Positions 43,877 through 52,266 of a stretch of 64,000 nt of DNA are shown here, piece by piece. Origin of the DNA: Collinsella sp. (GTDB taxonomy: Bacteria; Actinomycetota; Coriobacteriia; Coriobacteriales; Coriobacteriaceae). The notes below the pieces were generated by a model that did no database searches, had not been told where the DNA came from, and saw only the letters and a program-made list of their open reading frames with translations. The position numbers and the translations under genes are program-made. Numbering within the stretch: position 1 is the first letter of the stretch; each line of letters begins with the position of its first letter. The DNA is taken from contig DXLU01000020.1 of assembly GCA_019414565.1 (NCBI GenBank), positions 1 to 64,000 of the forward strand. Reading direction: 5' to 3'.

Positions 43877-45829
43877 ATGGCAGCCGCCGATCCCAAAAAG
43901 AAAAAGAAGAAGCGCAAGAAGAAAGAGTCCCTTGAGCACAAGCGCAACCGCATCCTGGTAGCACTGGGCATTTTTGCCGTTGTTTATGCCCTCGACGAGC
44001 TCGGCGCCCTCACTATCGCATTTGGGGAGCCTGGCAACATCTACGCCAGCTTCGCGCTGTTCCTCGTGCCGTTTTTGATTGCCGGATACGACGTACTGCA
44101 AAAGGCATTCAATAACATCCGCCGCGGCAAGGCCTTCGACGAGAGTTTCCTTATGGCAGTCGCGACCATCGGCGCGTTTGCCATGGTGCTCTTCCCCGAT
44201 ACCGACCCGCACATGGCCGAAGGCGCCGCCGTCATGCTGTTCTACCAGGTCGGCGAGCTGTTCCAGGCATACGCTGTGGGCAAGAGCCGCAAGTCGATCA
44301 GTGCCATGATGGACATCGCGCCCGACTACGCTAACGTCGAGCAGCCCGACGGCACGCTCGAGCAAGTCTTCCCCGATGACATCGCCGTCGGCACCGTGAT
44401 CGTGGTCAAGCCCGGCGAGCGCGTGCCTATCGACGGCGTCATCGTCGAAGGCGAGACACAGCTCGATACCGCCGCCCTTACTGGCGAGTCAGTCCCCCGT
44501 CCGGCCAAAACCGGAGACGATATCATCAGCGGTTGCATCAACATGACGGGCCTCATCCACGTGCGCACCACCAAGCCCTTTGGCGAGTCCACCGTCGCGC
44601 GCGTCCTGGAACTCGTGGAGAATGCCAGCGAAAAGAAGGCGCGCACCGAGAACTTCATCACGCGCTTCGCCCGCGTCTACACGCCCGCCGTCACCGGCGC
44701 GGCCGCGGTACTCGCGCTCGGCGGCGGTTTGGTCACCGGCGCCTGGTCCGACTGGATCCTGCGCGGCCTGACCTTCCTGGTCGTCAGCTGCCCGTGTGCG
44801 CTCGTGATCAGCGTGCCGCTCAGTTTCTTTGGCGGCATCGGCGGCGCGTCCAAGCTGGGCGTTCTCATCAAGGGTTCCAACTACCTCGAGACGCTCGCCG
44901 ATGTGGACACCGTCGTCTTTGACAAGACGGGCACCCTCACCAACGGCACGTTCTCGGTCGTCGCGGTGCACCCCGAGGCAGGCTATACCGAGCAGTCGCT
45001 ACTCGAGGTCGCAGCCCTCGCCGAGTCGTTCTCCGACCATCCCATCGCGCAGTCGGTGCGCACCGCCTTCCAGGGCGAGCTCGATCCCAAGCGCGTAAGC
45101 GACTCCACCAACGACGCGGGCCATGGCGTGACGGCGACTATCGACAGCAAACATGTCGTCGTCGGCAACGCCAAGATGCTTGCTGCGGCCGGTATCGACG
45201 CTCCCAATTGCGAGGTCGTCGGTACGATCCTCCACGTGCTCGTCGACGGCACCTATGCCGGCCACATCGTAATTGCCGACACCATCAAGGTCGATGCGGA
45301 GCAAACGATTCTCGACCTGCACGCCGCCGGCGTCAAGCGCACCGTCATGCTCACGGGCGACCGCGAGGAGGTTGCAGCGTCTGTGGCCAAGCAACTCGGT
45401 CTCGACGAGTTCCACGCGCAGCTCCTGCCGGGCGACAAGGTCGAGCGCGTTGAGGCGCTACTCGCGGCCGAAAGTGGCAAGGGCAAGCTCGCCTTTGTCG
45501 GCGACGGTATCAACGACGCTCCTGTGCTTACGCGCGCCGATGTGGGCATTGCCATGGGCGCCATGGGCTCCGACGCCGCGATCGAGGCCGCCGACGTGGT
45601 GCTGATGGACGACAAGCCGTCCAACATTTCCCGCGCGATCCGCGTGGCGCGCAAGACCATGTCGATTGTTTGGCAGAACATAATCTTTGCGCTGGGCATT
45701 AAGCTGCTGATCCTTGTGCTGGCAGCGCTGGGTATCGCCAATATGTGGCTTGCCGTCTTTGGCGACGTAGGCGTGGCGATCATCGCCATCCTGAACGCCA
45801 TGCGCGCGATGGGTGTCAAGAACCTGTAG
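43877..45829 (+). CDS. P1B-type heavy-metal-translocating ATPase
   Basis: A 650-residue heavy-metal efflux ATPase of the ZntA/CadA class. Motifs in order: TGES near residue 202, the metal-transport CPC (SCPCALVIS) near 305, phosphorylation site DKTGTLTNG near 348, an HP pair (SDHPIAQ) near 393 and GDGINDAP near 541. CPC with the C-terminal helices fits zinc/cadmium/lead/cobalt types. Unusual: the N terminus is a lysine-rich stretch (KKKKKKRKKK) with no HMA domain, which is encoded separately just upstream. Controlled by the ArsR-type site at 43833. A substrate cannot be fixed from sequence. Confidence 0.93.
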   Translation: MAAADPKKKKKKRKKKESLEHKRNRILVALGIFAVVYALDELGALTIAFGEPGNIYASFALFLVPFLIAGYDVLQKAFNNIRRGKAFDESFLMAVATIGAFAMVLFPDTDPHMAEGAAVMLFYQVGELFQAYAVGKSRKSISAMMDIAPDYANVEQPDGTLEQVFPDDIAVGTVIVVKPGERVPIDGVIVEGETQLDTAALTGESVPRPAKTGDDIISGCINMTGLIHVRTTKPFGESTVARVLELVENASEKKARTENFITRFARVYTPAVTGAAAVLALGGGLVTGAWSDWILRGLTFLVVSCPCALVISVPLSFFGGIGGASKLGVLIKGSNYLETLADVDTVVFDKTGTLTNGTFSVVAVHPEAGYTEQSLLEVAALAESFSDHPIAQSVRTAFQGELDPKRVSDSTNDAGHGVTATIDSKHVVVGNAKMLAAAGIDAPNCEVVGTILHVLVDGTYAGHIVIADTIKVDAEQTILDLHAAGVKRTVMLTGDREEVAASVAKQLGLDEFHAQLLPGDKVERVEALLAAESGKGKLAFVGDGINDAPVLTRADVGIAMGAMGSDAAIEAADVVLMDDKPSNISRAIRVARKTMSIVWQNIIFALGIKLLILVLAALGIANMWLAVFGDVGVAIIAILNAMRAMGVKNL

Positions 45830-45845
45830 CGCTCGTGGTCCCTCC

Positions 45846-45972
45846 GGCCGGGGCCGGGCTTGGTTTTGAAAACGTCCTCGCGCATGAGGCCCGTCTTTCT
45901 TGCTCCTGCGGAGCAACGGAAAGGCGGGCCTCGCGCTGCGGAGTGTTTTCAAAACCAAGCCCGGCCCCGGCC
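45846..45972. repeat. Large cruciform: 28-bp perfect inverted repeat with inner stem
   Basis: Outer arms 45846-45873 and 45945-45972 pair perfectly over 28 bases. Inside, GAGGCCCG-CTTTC pairs with GAAAG-CGGGCCTC, and GCTCCTGCGGAGC forms the tip. It lies between the convergent ATPase and DtxR genes and could act as a bidirectional terminator or a mobile repeat. The remainder of 45973-46108 shows nothing else. Confidence 0.85.
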
Positions 45973-46108
45973 TGCATTGACACAGCTGGCGGTTCTTGGG
46001 CATCGCTTGCTGGCGGGGTTCCTTTGCTGAAATGGACTTGGCCGAAAGGGCCGCTGGTCCCGGTCGCTGGTTCGCGCTTTGCGTGAACTCCGCGCTACTG
46101 TGGGTCAG

Positions 46109-46498
46109 TTAGGCTTCTGTTGTTGGACCCGCTACATCTTCCCGTCTCAGCATCGATCTTAGCTTCTCGAAGCTCTCCTCGCTCAGGCAGTGCTCCATGT
46201 GGCAGCCCTCTTGCGACGCGACCTCGGGCGTTACGCCTGCGTCCTCTAGCAGACCTACAAAAAAGCAGTGGCGCTCCCACATTTGACGGGCAACCTCAAG
46301 ACCGCGTTCCGTCAGATGCACGTCGCGTTTGCCCATCTCCACGTAGCCGGTGCTCTCCAAGGCCGCCATGGCTTTAGAGACGCTTGCTTTGGTTACGCCC
46401 AAGTATTCGGCAACGTCGATCGAGCGCACGATGCCCTGACGTTCCGATAGAACGTAGATCGATTCGAGATAGTCTTCTCCGGATTCACGCAGGGCCAT
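46109..46498 (-). CDS. DtxR/MntR family metal-dependent regulator
   Basis: A 129-residue DtxR-type repressor without the C-terminal SH3 domain, i.e. MntR-length. The N-terminal SGEDYLESIYVL is the family start, the helix-turn-helix is SIDVAEYLGVTKASVSKAM, and metal ligands are in the RHCFFVGLLED, and HMEHCLSEE segments. Likely binds Fe(II) or Mn(II) and represses uptake genes. AAAGGCGG precedes the ATG. Repeated AAAAGTTAGCC-like words just upstream may be its own operator. Confidence 0.9.
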   Translation of the reverse strand: MALRESGEDYLESIYVLSERQGIVRSIDVAEYLGVTKASVSKAMAALESTGYVEMGKRDVHLTERGLEVARQMWERHCFFVGLLEDAGVTPEVASQEGCHMEHCLSEESFEKLRSMLRREDVAGPTTEA

Positions 46499-46520
46499 GG
46501 GCCGCCTTTCGCGATGGCTT

Positions 46521-46603
46521 CTAGTTAGCCTTTGGATACTTTTGCTTGATTTACTTTACCGCAAAAGTTGCCCATGTCTTACTACTTTGCCTAAAAGTTA
46601 GCC
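46521..46603 (-). promoter_or_regulatory. Repeated putative DtxR boxes upstream of the regulator
   Basis: Three similar words lie upstream: CTAGTTAGCCTTTGG (46521-46535), CGCAAAAGTTGCCC (46560-46573) and TGCCTAAAAGTTAGCC (46588-46603). The GTTAGCC core matches half of the DtxR/IdeR consensus. Autoregulation is inferred. Confidence 0.5.
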
Positions 46604-46636
46604 GTGTTTCACAAAACATGCGGGACGAAAACAAAA

Positions 46637-46701
46637 TGGGGACGCCCCGCAAGGAGTGTCCCCAGCTGCCGGCAGAAAAGGAACGTCCCTAAGTGCCGGC
46701 C
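46637..46701. repeat. GGGGAC repeat family member
   Basis: TGGGGACGCC ... AAGGAACGTCCCTAAGTGCCGGC; same words as the cluster at 6279-6418 but with less complete pairing. Confidence 0.7.
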
Positions 46702-46705
46702 GCAG

Positions 46706-47476
46706 CTACAGTAGCCCAAAGTGCTTGGCGGCGCTGTAAATGCCGTCGTCGTCTACGGCGGTCGTAACGTAGGTCGCCGCGGCCTTCACGGTATCCTGCG
46801 CGTTGCCCATGGCCACACTTGTGCCCACGGCCGAGAACATCGACAGGTCGTTCTCGCCGTCGCCAAAGGCGATCGCCTCGCTCGCGTCGATGCCCAAGCG
46901 CTCCAGCGTCGCCGCCACGCCCAGGTCCTTGCCGCCGTTAGCGGGAATAATATCGCAGAACAGATCGCACCAGCGCGTAGTGAGCGAATGCGACACGGAA
47001 TCGGTCACGATATGCTCGTCGGCCGGATCAACAAAGGCGCAAAACTGGTAGACCGGCGCGTCAAAGGCGTGCTCAAACGGCTCCTCATGGTAGACGATTC
47101 CCGCGTTGCTGCCGGCCGTCACCACGCGCTCGGACAGACGGTTCACAAACGAGTTATCGCCCTGCATGCACAGCGAGTCATAGCGCCCCTGCGCCACCTG
47201 GTCCACGATTACCGCAACGTCGTCCGGATCAATCGGACAGCTGCGGTAAACCCCCTCGGCATCAAAGCAGTGCTGGCCCGAGAGCGTAATGTACGCATCC
47301 CAACCCAGGTCGAACAGCCAATCGGGCATCTGGTAGGTCGGGCGACCCGTAGCAATCACGCATGCGATCCCCTGCTCGTGAAAGCTGTCGAGCACCTGCT
47401 GCGCCGACACCGGAATCCGATGGGTCTTAAAGCTCAGCAGCGTGCCGTCGATATCGAAAAACGCGGCTTTGATCAT
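46706..47476 (-). CDS. Cof-type HAD-IIB phosphatase
   Basis: A 256-residue HAD hydrolase of the Cof/IIB type. Motif I FFDIDGTLL is at residues 6-14, motif II IATGRP near 42, and the late GDGENDLSMF near 212-221 gives the acidic motif IV. These enzymes dephosphorylate sugar phosphates, PLP or FMN; substrate unknown. The start lies six bases after the stop of the ABC-F gene on the same strand, so the two are co-transcribed. Confidence 0.92.
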   Translation of the reverse strand: MIKAAFFDIDGTLLSFKTHRIPVSAQQVLDSFHEQGIACVIATGRPTYQMPDWLFDLGWDAYITLSGQHCFDAEGVYRSCPIDPDDVAVIVDQVAQGRYDSLCMQGDNSFVNRLSERVVTAGSNAGIVYHEEPFEHAFDAPVYQFCAFVDPADEHIVTDSVSHSLTTRWCDLFCDIIPANGGKDLGVAATLERLGIDASEAIAFGDGENDLSMFSAVGTSVAMGNAQDTVKAAATYVTTAVDDDGIYSAAKHFGLL

Positions 47477-47482
47477 CCTCGT

Positions 47483-49342
47483 CTACTCCTCGCCCTCGAG
47501 CTTTTCGCTCGCCTCGAGCCACGCCATCTCCAGCTCGTCCATGGCGGCGTGGGCCTCGTCGATCTTTGCCTGCTGCTCGCCCAGCGCCGTGTAATTGGTG
47601 GGGTCGACCTGCGCCATCGCAGCCTCGGCCTCCTCCACGCGAGCGCGCTGCGTCTCCATCTTGCGCTCGAGCGAGCTCACCTCGCGGCGGAGCTTCTGGC
47701 GCTCGGCGTTGGAAAGACCGTTGGGCTGCCCGCTCGTCTTGGGCTTTTCGGCCGCAACCGCTGCGGCGCCGGTGTCGAACGTGCCGGTCTTGGCACTCGG
47801 TGCGCCCACGGGCTCGCCCTCGGCGGTGGCGTTGCACAGGCGCAGGTACTGGTCGACGCCGCCAGGCATATGCGTCAGATGGCCATCGAGCAGCGCCCAC
47901 TGCTGGTCAGTCACGCGCTCCATCAAAAAGCGGTCGTGCGTCACCAGAATCAGCGTGCCGGGCCAGCCGTCGAGCAGGTCCTCGACAATCGCCAGCATAT
48001 CGGTATCCAGGTCGTTGCCGGGCTCGTCCAAGATGAGCACGTTGGGTTCGTCCAGGATCGTCAGCAACAGCGACAGGCGGCGGCGCTGGCCGCCCGAAAG
48101 ATCGCCGATGCGGCTCCAGAGCTGCTGCGTCGAAAAGCCCAGACGCTCGCAAAGCTTCTCGGGCGAAGTCTCCTTGCCGTCTATGACGTAGTACTTCTTA
48201 TAGTTGCTGAGCACCTCGCGAATCGTGTCGCCCATGTAGGGCTCGAGTTCCTCGAGCTGCTGCGACAGCACGCCAAAGCGCACCGTCTGGCCAATCTTCA
48301 CGCGACCGCGCAGGGGCGCGATCTTGCCCTGAATCACGTCGAGCAACGTGGACTTGCCGGCGCCGTTCTCGCCCAAAAGACCATAGCGATCGCCCGCACC
48401 AATGAGCCAGGTCACATCGGTGAGCACCTGTTTGGACGTGCCATCGGCATCCGCATAGCCGGCGTCCACGTCGACCACATCGATAACCTGCTTGCCCAGG
48501 CGGCTCACGGCCAGGCGCTTGAGCTCTAGCTCGTCACGTACGGGCGGCACGTCGGCGATCAGCTCGCGAGCAGCCTCAACGCGAAACTTGGGCTTGGTGG
48601 AACGAGCCTGGGCGCCGCGGCTCAGCCACGCGAGCTCCTTGCGCGCCATGTTGCGACGGCGCTCCTCGGTGACGGCGGCCATGCGGTCGCGCTCTACGCG
48701 TTGAAGGATATATGCGGAGTAACCGCCCTCGAAGGGATCGACCTGGCCGTCGTGGACCTCCCACATGCTGGTGCAGACCTCGTCCAAGAACCAGCGGTCG
48801 TGCGTGACCACGAGCATCGCGCCCTGACCGCGCTGCCAGCGGGCCTTAAGATGGCGTGCAAGCCAGTTGATGGTGCGCATGTCCAGGTGGTTGGTGGGCT
48901 CATCGAGCATGAGCACGTCGTAGTCGCCGATCAGCAGGCGCGCGAGGTCCACGCGGCGGCGCTGACCGCCCGAGAGCTCGCCTACCATGCCCTCCCAGGG
49001 CACATCGCTAATGAGGCCGGCGAGGATCTGGCGCGTACGGGGGCTCGACGCCCACTCGTACTCGGGCGTGTCGCCCACAACGGCATGATGCACGGTATCG
49101 GTGTCGACAAGCTGATCCTTTTGGCCGAGTAGACCGATCGTGGTGCCGCGGCGGTGCGTCACGCGTCCGTCATCGGGCTCCAGCGTGCCGGCGAGCACGC
49201 TCAGCAGCGTCGACTTGCCGTCGCCGTTTTTACCGACAATACCAATGCGGTCGCCCTCGCCCACGCCGAGCGTCACGCTATCGAAAATATGCTTGGTGGG
49301 AAACTCTAGGCTGACGGAATCGCATCCCAAAAGAATCGCCAT
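47483..49342 (-). CDS. ABC-F family ATP-binding protein
   Basis: A 619-residue soluble protein with two ABC ATPase domains and no membrane segment. Walker A motifs are GKNGDGKSTLL near residue 36 and GENGAGKSTLL near 334; signature motifs LSGGQRRRVDLA and LSGGQRRRLSLL; both Walker B sites read LDEP. The inter-domain linker and a charged C-terminal coiled coil (after about 540) fit the Uup/YheS-like ABC-F group, which act on ribosomes or structured nucleic acid rather than in transport. GAAGGAG precedes ATG 49342. First gene of a pair with a HAD phosphatase. Confidence 0.93.
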   Translation of the reverse strand: MAILLGCDSVSLEFPTKHIFDSVTLGVGEGDRIGIVGKNGDGKSTLLSVLAGTLEPDDGRVTHRRGTTIGLLGQKDQLVDTDTVHHAVVGDTPEYEWASSPRTRQILAGLISDVPWEGMVGELSGGQRRRVDLARLLIGDYDVLMLDEPTNHLDMRTINWLARHLKARWQRGQGAMLVVTHDRWFLDEVCTSMWEVHDGQVDPFEGGYSAYILQRVERDRMAAVTEERRRNMARKELAWLSRGAQARSTKPKFRVEAARELIADVPPVRDELELKRLAVSRLGKQVIDVVDVDAGYADADGTSKQVLTDVTWLIGAGDRYGLLGENGAGKSTLLDVIQGKIAPLRGRVKIGQTVRFGVLSQQLEELEPYMGDTIREVLSNYKKYYVIDGKETSPEKLCERLGFSTQQLWSRIGDLSGGQRRRLSLLLTILDEPNVLILDEPGNDLDTDMLAIVEDLLDGWPGTLILVTHDRFLMERVTDQQWALLDGHLTHMPGGVDQYLRLCNATAEGEPVGAPSAKTGTFDTGAAAVAAEKPKTSGQPNGLSNAERQKLRREVSSLERKMETQRARVEEAEAAMAQVDPTNYTALGEQQAKIDEAHAAMDELEMAWLEASEKLEGEE

Positions 49343-49387
49343 ATGCCCTGCTCCTTCGTAGAAATTCAACGTTGTCCATGATAGCGA

Positions 49388-49426
49388 AAACCACCACAAA
49401 GGGGACAGGCACCTTTGTGGTGGTTT
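49388..49426. repeat. ACCACCACAAAGG palindromic repeat, copy 6
   Basis: Between the ABC-F start and the pst terminator; an intact copy. Confidence 0.9.
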
Positions 49427-49451
49427 TGGGCAAGCGCACCAGCACACGACA

Positions 49452-49491
49452 CAAAAAGGCGGGCCATCTCCCGCAAGAGATGACCCGCCTC
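49452..49491 (-). terminator. Terminator of the pst operon
   Basis: On the minus strand GGCGGGTCATCTC pairs with GAGATGGCCCGCC and is followed by TTTTTG, about 55 bases after the pstB stop. Confidence 0.85.
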
Positions 49492-49545
49492 TCCAATCAG
49501 TCCCGCGACAACCGTGGCCGCCGCAGGCCTCAAGCATGTCCCGGA

Positions 49546-50418
49546 CTAGGAGAACATGCCGGTGAGGTAATCATTCAGCCGCTTATCCTTGGGCCGTTGG
49601 AAAATCTCGTCGGTCTCGTCGTACTCGACCATATCGCCCATGTAGAAGAACGCCGTGCGGTTGGACACGCGCGACGCCTGCTCCATGTTGTGCGTCACGA
49701 TGACGATGGCGCGGTCGGCCGCGATCGACGACATGAGGTCCTCGATCGCCAGCGTCGAGATGGGGTCGAGCGCCGAGCAGGGCTCGTCAAACAGGATCAC
49801 GTCGGGGTTGAGCGCAAGCGTGCGCGCGATGCACAAACGCTGCTGCTGGCCGCCCGAAAGCGCGTAGGCGCTCTTGTCCAGCTTGTCCTTGACCTCGTCC
49901 CACAGCGCGGCGCCACGCAAGCTCTCCTCGACCATGCGGTCGAGCTCGTCGCGGTCGGTGATGCCGTGGCGCTTGGGCGCAAACGTAATGTTGTCGCGAA
50001 TGGACTTGCGGAACGGGTTTGGCTGCTGGAACACCATGCCAATGGACCGACGCAGCTCGTAGGTGTTCTCGGTCTTGGTGTTCACGTTGCGGCCGCGGTA
50101 GTTGATCTCGCCCTCCACGCGACAGCCGCGAATCTCGCGATTCATAAGGTTGAGGCTGCGCAAAAAGGTCGACTTGCCGCAGCCCGAAGGCCCGATGAGC
50201 GCCGTGATCTCGCCCTTGTGAAAGTCGAGCGACGCATCGTGCAGCGCATGGTGGTCGCCATAGTACACGTTGACGTCCTTGGTGGAGACCACGACCTCGT
50301 CGCTCACGGCCTTGCCGCTCACGCGCACGCGTCTCTCGCTCTCCCCCACGCTCGACAGAAAGTCCTGGGTGTCGGACGTGGCCGCCTCGGTTGCGGGCGT
50401 TGCATTCATATCGCTCAT
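49546..50418 (-). CDS. pstB: Phosphate ABC transporter ATP-binding protein
   Basis: A 290-residue ATPase powering phosphate import. Walker A GPSGCGKSTFL is near residue 77, the signature LSGGQQQRLCIAR near 191, Walker B LFDEPCSALD follows. It has an N-terminal extension of about 40 residues relative to E. coli PstB. Its ATG overlaps the pstA stop by four bases (ATGA). Last gene of pstSCAB; no phoU follows here, which is unusual compared with the common pstSCAB-phoU order. Confidence 0.96.
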   Translation of the reverse strand: MSDMNATPATEAATSDTQDFLSSVGESERRVRVSGKAVSDEVVVSTKDVNVYYGDHHALHDASLDFHKGEITALIGPSGCGKSTFLRSLNLMNREIRGCRVEGEINYRGRNVNTKTENTYELRRSIGMVFQQPNPFRKSIRDNITFAPKRHGITDRDELDRMVEESLRGAALWDEVKDKLDKSAYALSGGQQQRLCIARTLALNPDVILFDEPCSALDPISTLAIEDLMSSIAADRAIVIVTHNMEQASRVSNRTAFFYMGDMVEYDETDEIFQRPKDKRLNDYLTGMFS

Positions 50419-51341
50419 TCGGCCGTCATCTTCCTTGCCAGTTGCTTGCCCACGATACGGGCGACTACGTTAAACAGCAGCACGCAAATCATCAGCAGTG
50501 CCGCGGTGCCCCAGACGATCTGCTGGGCCTCGGGGCTGCCCTCGCCATAGATCTTGTAGATGTGCACGGCCAGCGACTCGCCGGGACGGAACACGTTCCA
50601 GGCGCAGGTGGGGCTCGACAGGTTAAAGCTCAAGAAGTTCAGGCGAACCGGCGAGCTCATGCCCGAGGTAAAGAGCAGCGCCGCGGCCTCGCCAAACACG
50701 CGGCCGGCCGAAAGCACGATGCCGGTCACGATGGCGGGCATGGCCTCGGGAATCAGGATGTGCAGTGTGGCCTCCCAGCGAGTGAGGCCCATGGCCAGGC
50801 ACGCATCGCGCTGGGCCTGCGGCACGTCCTCGAGCGCCTGCTGAATCACGCGCACCAGGATGGGGATGTTGAACATGGTGAGCGCGACGGCGCCGGAGAT
50901 GATGGAGTACTTCCAGCCCAGCTGCACTGAGAACACCAGAAAGCCGAACATGCCTACGACGATGGAGGGCAGCGAGGACAGCGTCTCGATGGCGGTCGAG
51001 GCGATGTCGCGAATAGGCCCATCGGGCGCGTACTCAACCAAAAAGACCGCGCCGCCCAGGCTGATGGGCACCGAGATGATCAGGGTGATCAGCAGCAGAT
51101 AGAACGAGTCGAACAGCTGGTAGAGCACGCCGCCCTGCGTTCCGTTGGCGCGTGCGGGCTGCGTGAGAAAGCCTGGCTGGAACAGCGTCGAGATACCCTC
51201 GAACAGGATGTAGGCCACCATGGAGACGACGATAAGTATGACGATGGCGACAATCGCCGTCAGCACGCCCGTGGCGATGCGGTCCTGCTTTTGGACACGC
51301 CCGAGTCTCGCCTCGTCGATGTGGATGCGCGTGCTAGCCAC
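50415..51341 (-). CDS. pstA: Phosphate ABC transporter permease PstA
   Basis: A 308-residue inner-membrane permease with six hydrophobic segments; the EAA-like loop VPQAQRDACLAMGLTRWEA near residue 180 contacts PstB. It overlaps pstC by eight bases and pstB by four, giving tightly coupled expression. The start is a GTG at 51341. Confidence 0.94.
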   Translation of the reverse strand: MASTRIHIDEARLGRVQKQDRIATGVLTAIVAIVILIVVSMVAYILFEGISTLFQPGFLTQPARANGTQGGVLYQLFDSFYLLLITLIISVPISLGGAVFLVEYAPDGPIRDIASTAIETLSSLPSIVVGMFGFLVFSVQLGWKYSIISGAVALTMFNIPILVRVIQQALEDVPQAQRDACLAMGLTRWEATLHILIPEAMPAIVTGIVLSAGRVFGEAAALLFTSGMSSPVRLNFLSFNLSSPTCAWNVFRPGESLAVHIYKIYGEGSPEAQQIVWGTAALLMICVLLFNVVARIVGKQLARKMTAE

Positions 51342-52242
51342 GAGCCTTCGCCCCCTTGCGGCCGATAAGGTGGATGATCAGGATAAAGATGAGGCTCATG
51401 CCCATCAGCAGCAGACCGAGCGCCCACAGAACGTCGTCCTGGGCCGAGCCCTCGGCATAGACCGCCATGGACGTGGTGAGCGTGGTGGTAATGGTCGAGG
51501 CAGGCGACAGCAGCGACGTCGGCATGGCCTCGATGCCGCCGATAACCATGCGCACGGCGAGCGTTTCGCCAAAGGCGCGGGTCATGCCAAGGATGACCGC
51601 GGTCATGAGCGACGGCATGGCGGACTTGAGCACCACGTGCCAGATGGTCTGCCAGCGGGTGTAGCCCAGCGCGAGCGAGCCCTGACGGTAGCTGTCGGGC
51701 ACAGCGCGCAGGCCATCGACCGAAAGCGTGGTCATCGTCGGCAGAATCATGACTGCCAGCACGATAGCGCCGGGCAAGATACCCAGACCCGTGCTCACGT
51801 GGAAAACGCTCTTCATAAGGCCGACGACCACGTGAAAGCCGATCAGGCCAAAGACGACCGAGGGAATACCGGTCAAAAGCTCAATGAGCGGCTGAAAAAC
51901 CTTGGATCCAAACTTAGGCTGAATCTCGACCGCAAAGATGGCAGAGCCGATGGCGATGGGCAGCGCGATGAGCGTGGAGAGCACCATGACCGCAAACGAG
52001 GTGACGATCAGGGGCAGGGCGCCGGTGTAGGGCAGGCCGTTTTCGGCTGTGTTGGCCAGATCCCACTTGGTGCCGGCGAAGAACTCTACGACCGAGACGC
52101 CGTCCTTGAGAAAAGCCGAGAGGCCCTTTTGGGCGACCATAAAGATGAGCGCGGCAACGACAAGCGTCACGAGCGCTACGCACGCGCCCGTGACGCCCAG
52201 GCCCACGTTCTCAAGGTCGCGCTTTGGCAGCTGTTTTACCAT
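51334..52242 (-). CDS. pstC: Phosphate ABC transporter permease PstC
   Basis: A 302-residue permease, partner of PstA in the membrane. It has six hydrophobic segments, the first near residue 20, and the EAA-type loop VPDSYRQGSLALGYTRWQT near 187. AAAGG lies seven bases upstream of the ATG. It follows pstS by 24 bases. Confidence 0.94.
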   Translation of the reverse strand: MVKQLPKRDLENVGLGVTGACVALVTLVVAALIFMVAQKGLSAFLKDGVSVVEFFAGTKWDLANTAENGLPYTGALPLIVTSFAVMVLSTLIALPIAIGSAIFAVEIQPKFGSKVFQPLIELLTGIPSVVFGLIGFHVVVGLMKSVFHVSTGLGILPGAIVLAVMILPTMTTLSVDGLRAVPDSYRQGSLALGYTRWQTIWHVVLKSAMPSLMTAVILGMTRAFGETLAVRMVIGGIEAMPTSLLSPASTITTTLTTSMAVYAEGSAQDDVLWALGLLLMGMSLIFILIIHLIGRKGAKARG

Positions 52243-52266
52243 TGCAAACCTTTCCGGGGCGATTAC

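Noticed and set aside
45846..45972. Insertion sequence
   Set aside because: No transposase frame and no target duplication was seen; only a self-complementary element.
46721..48529. 602-aa open frame opposite the HAD and ABC-F genes
   Set aside because: Antisense to conserved genes; no family resemblance.
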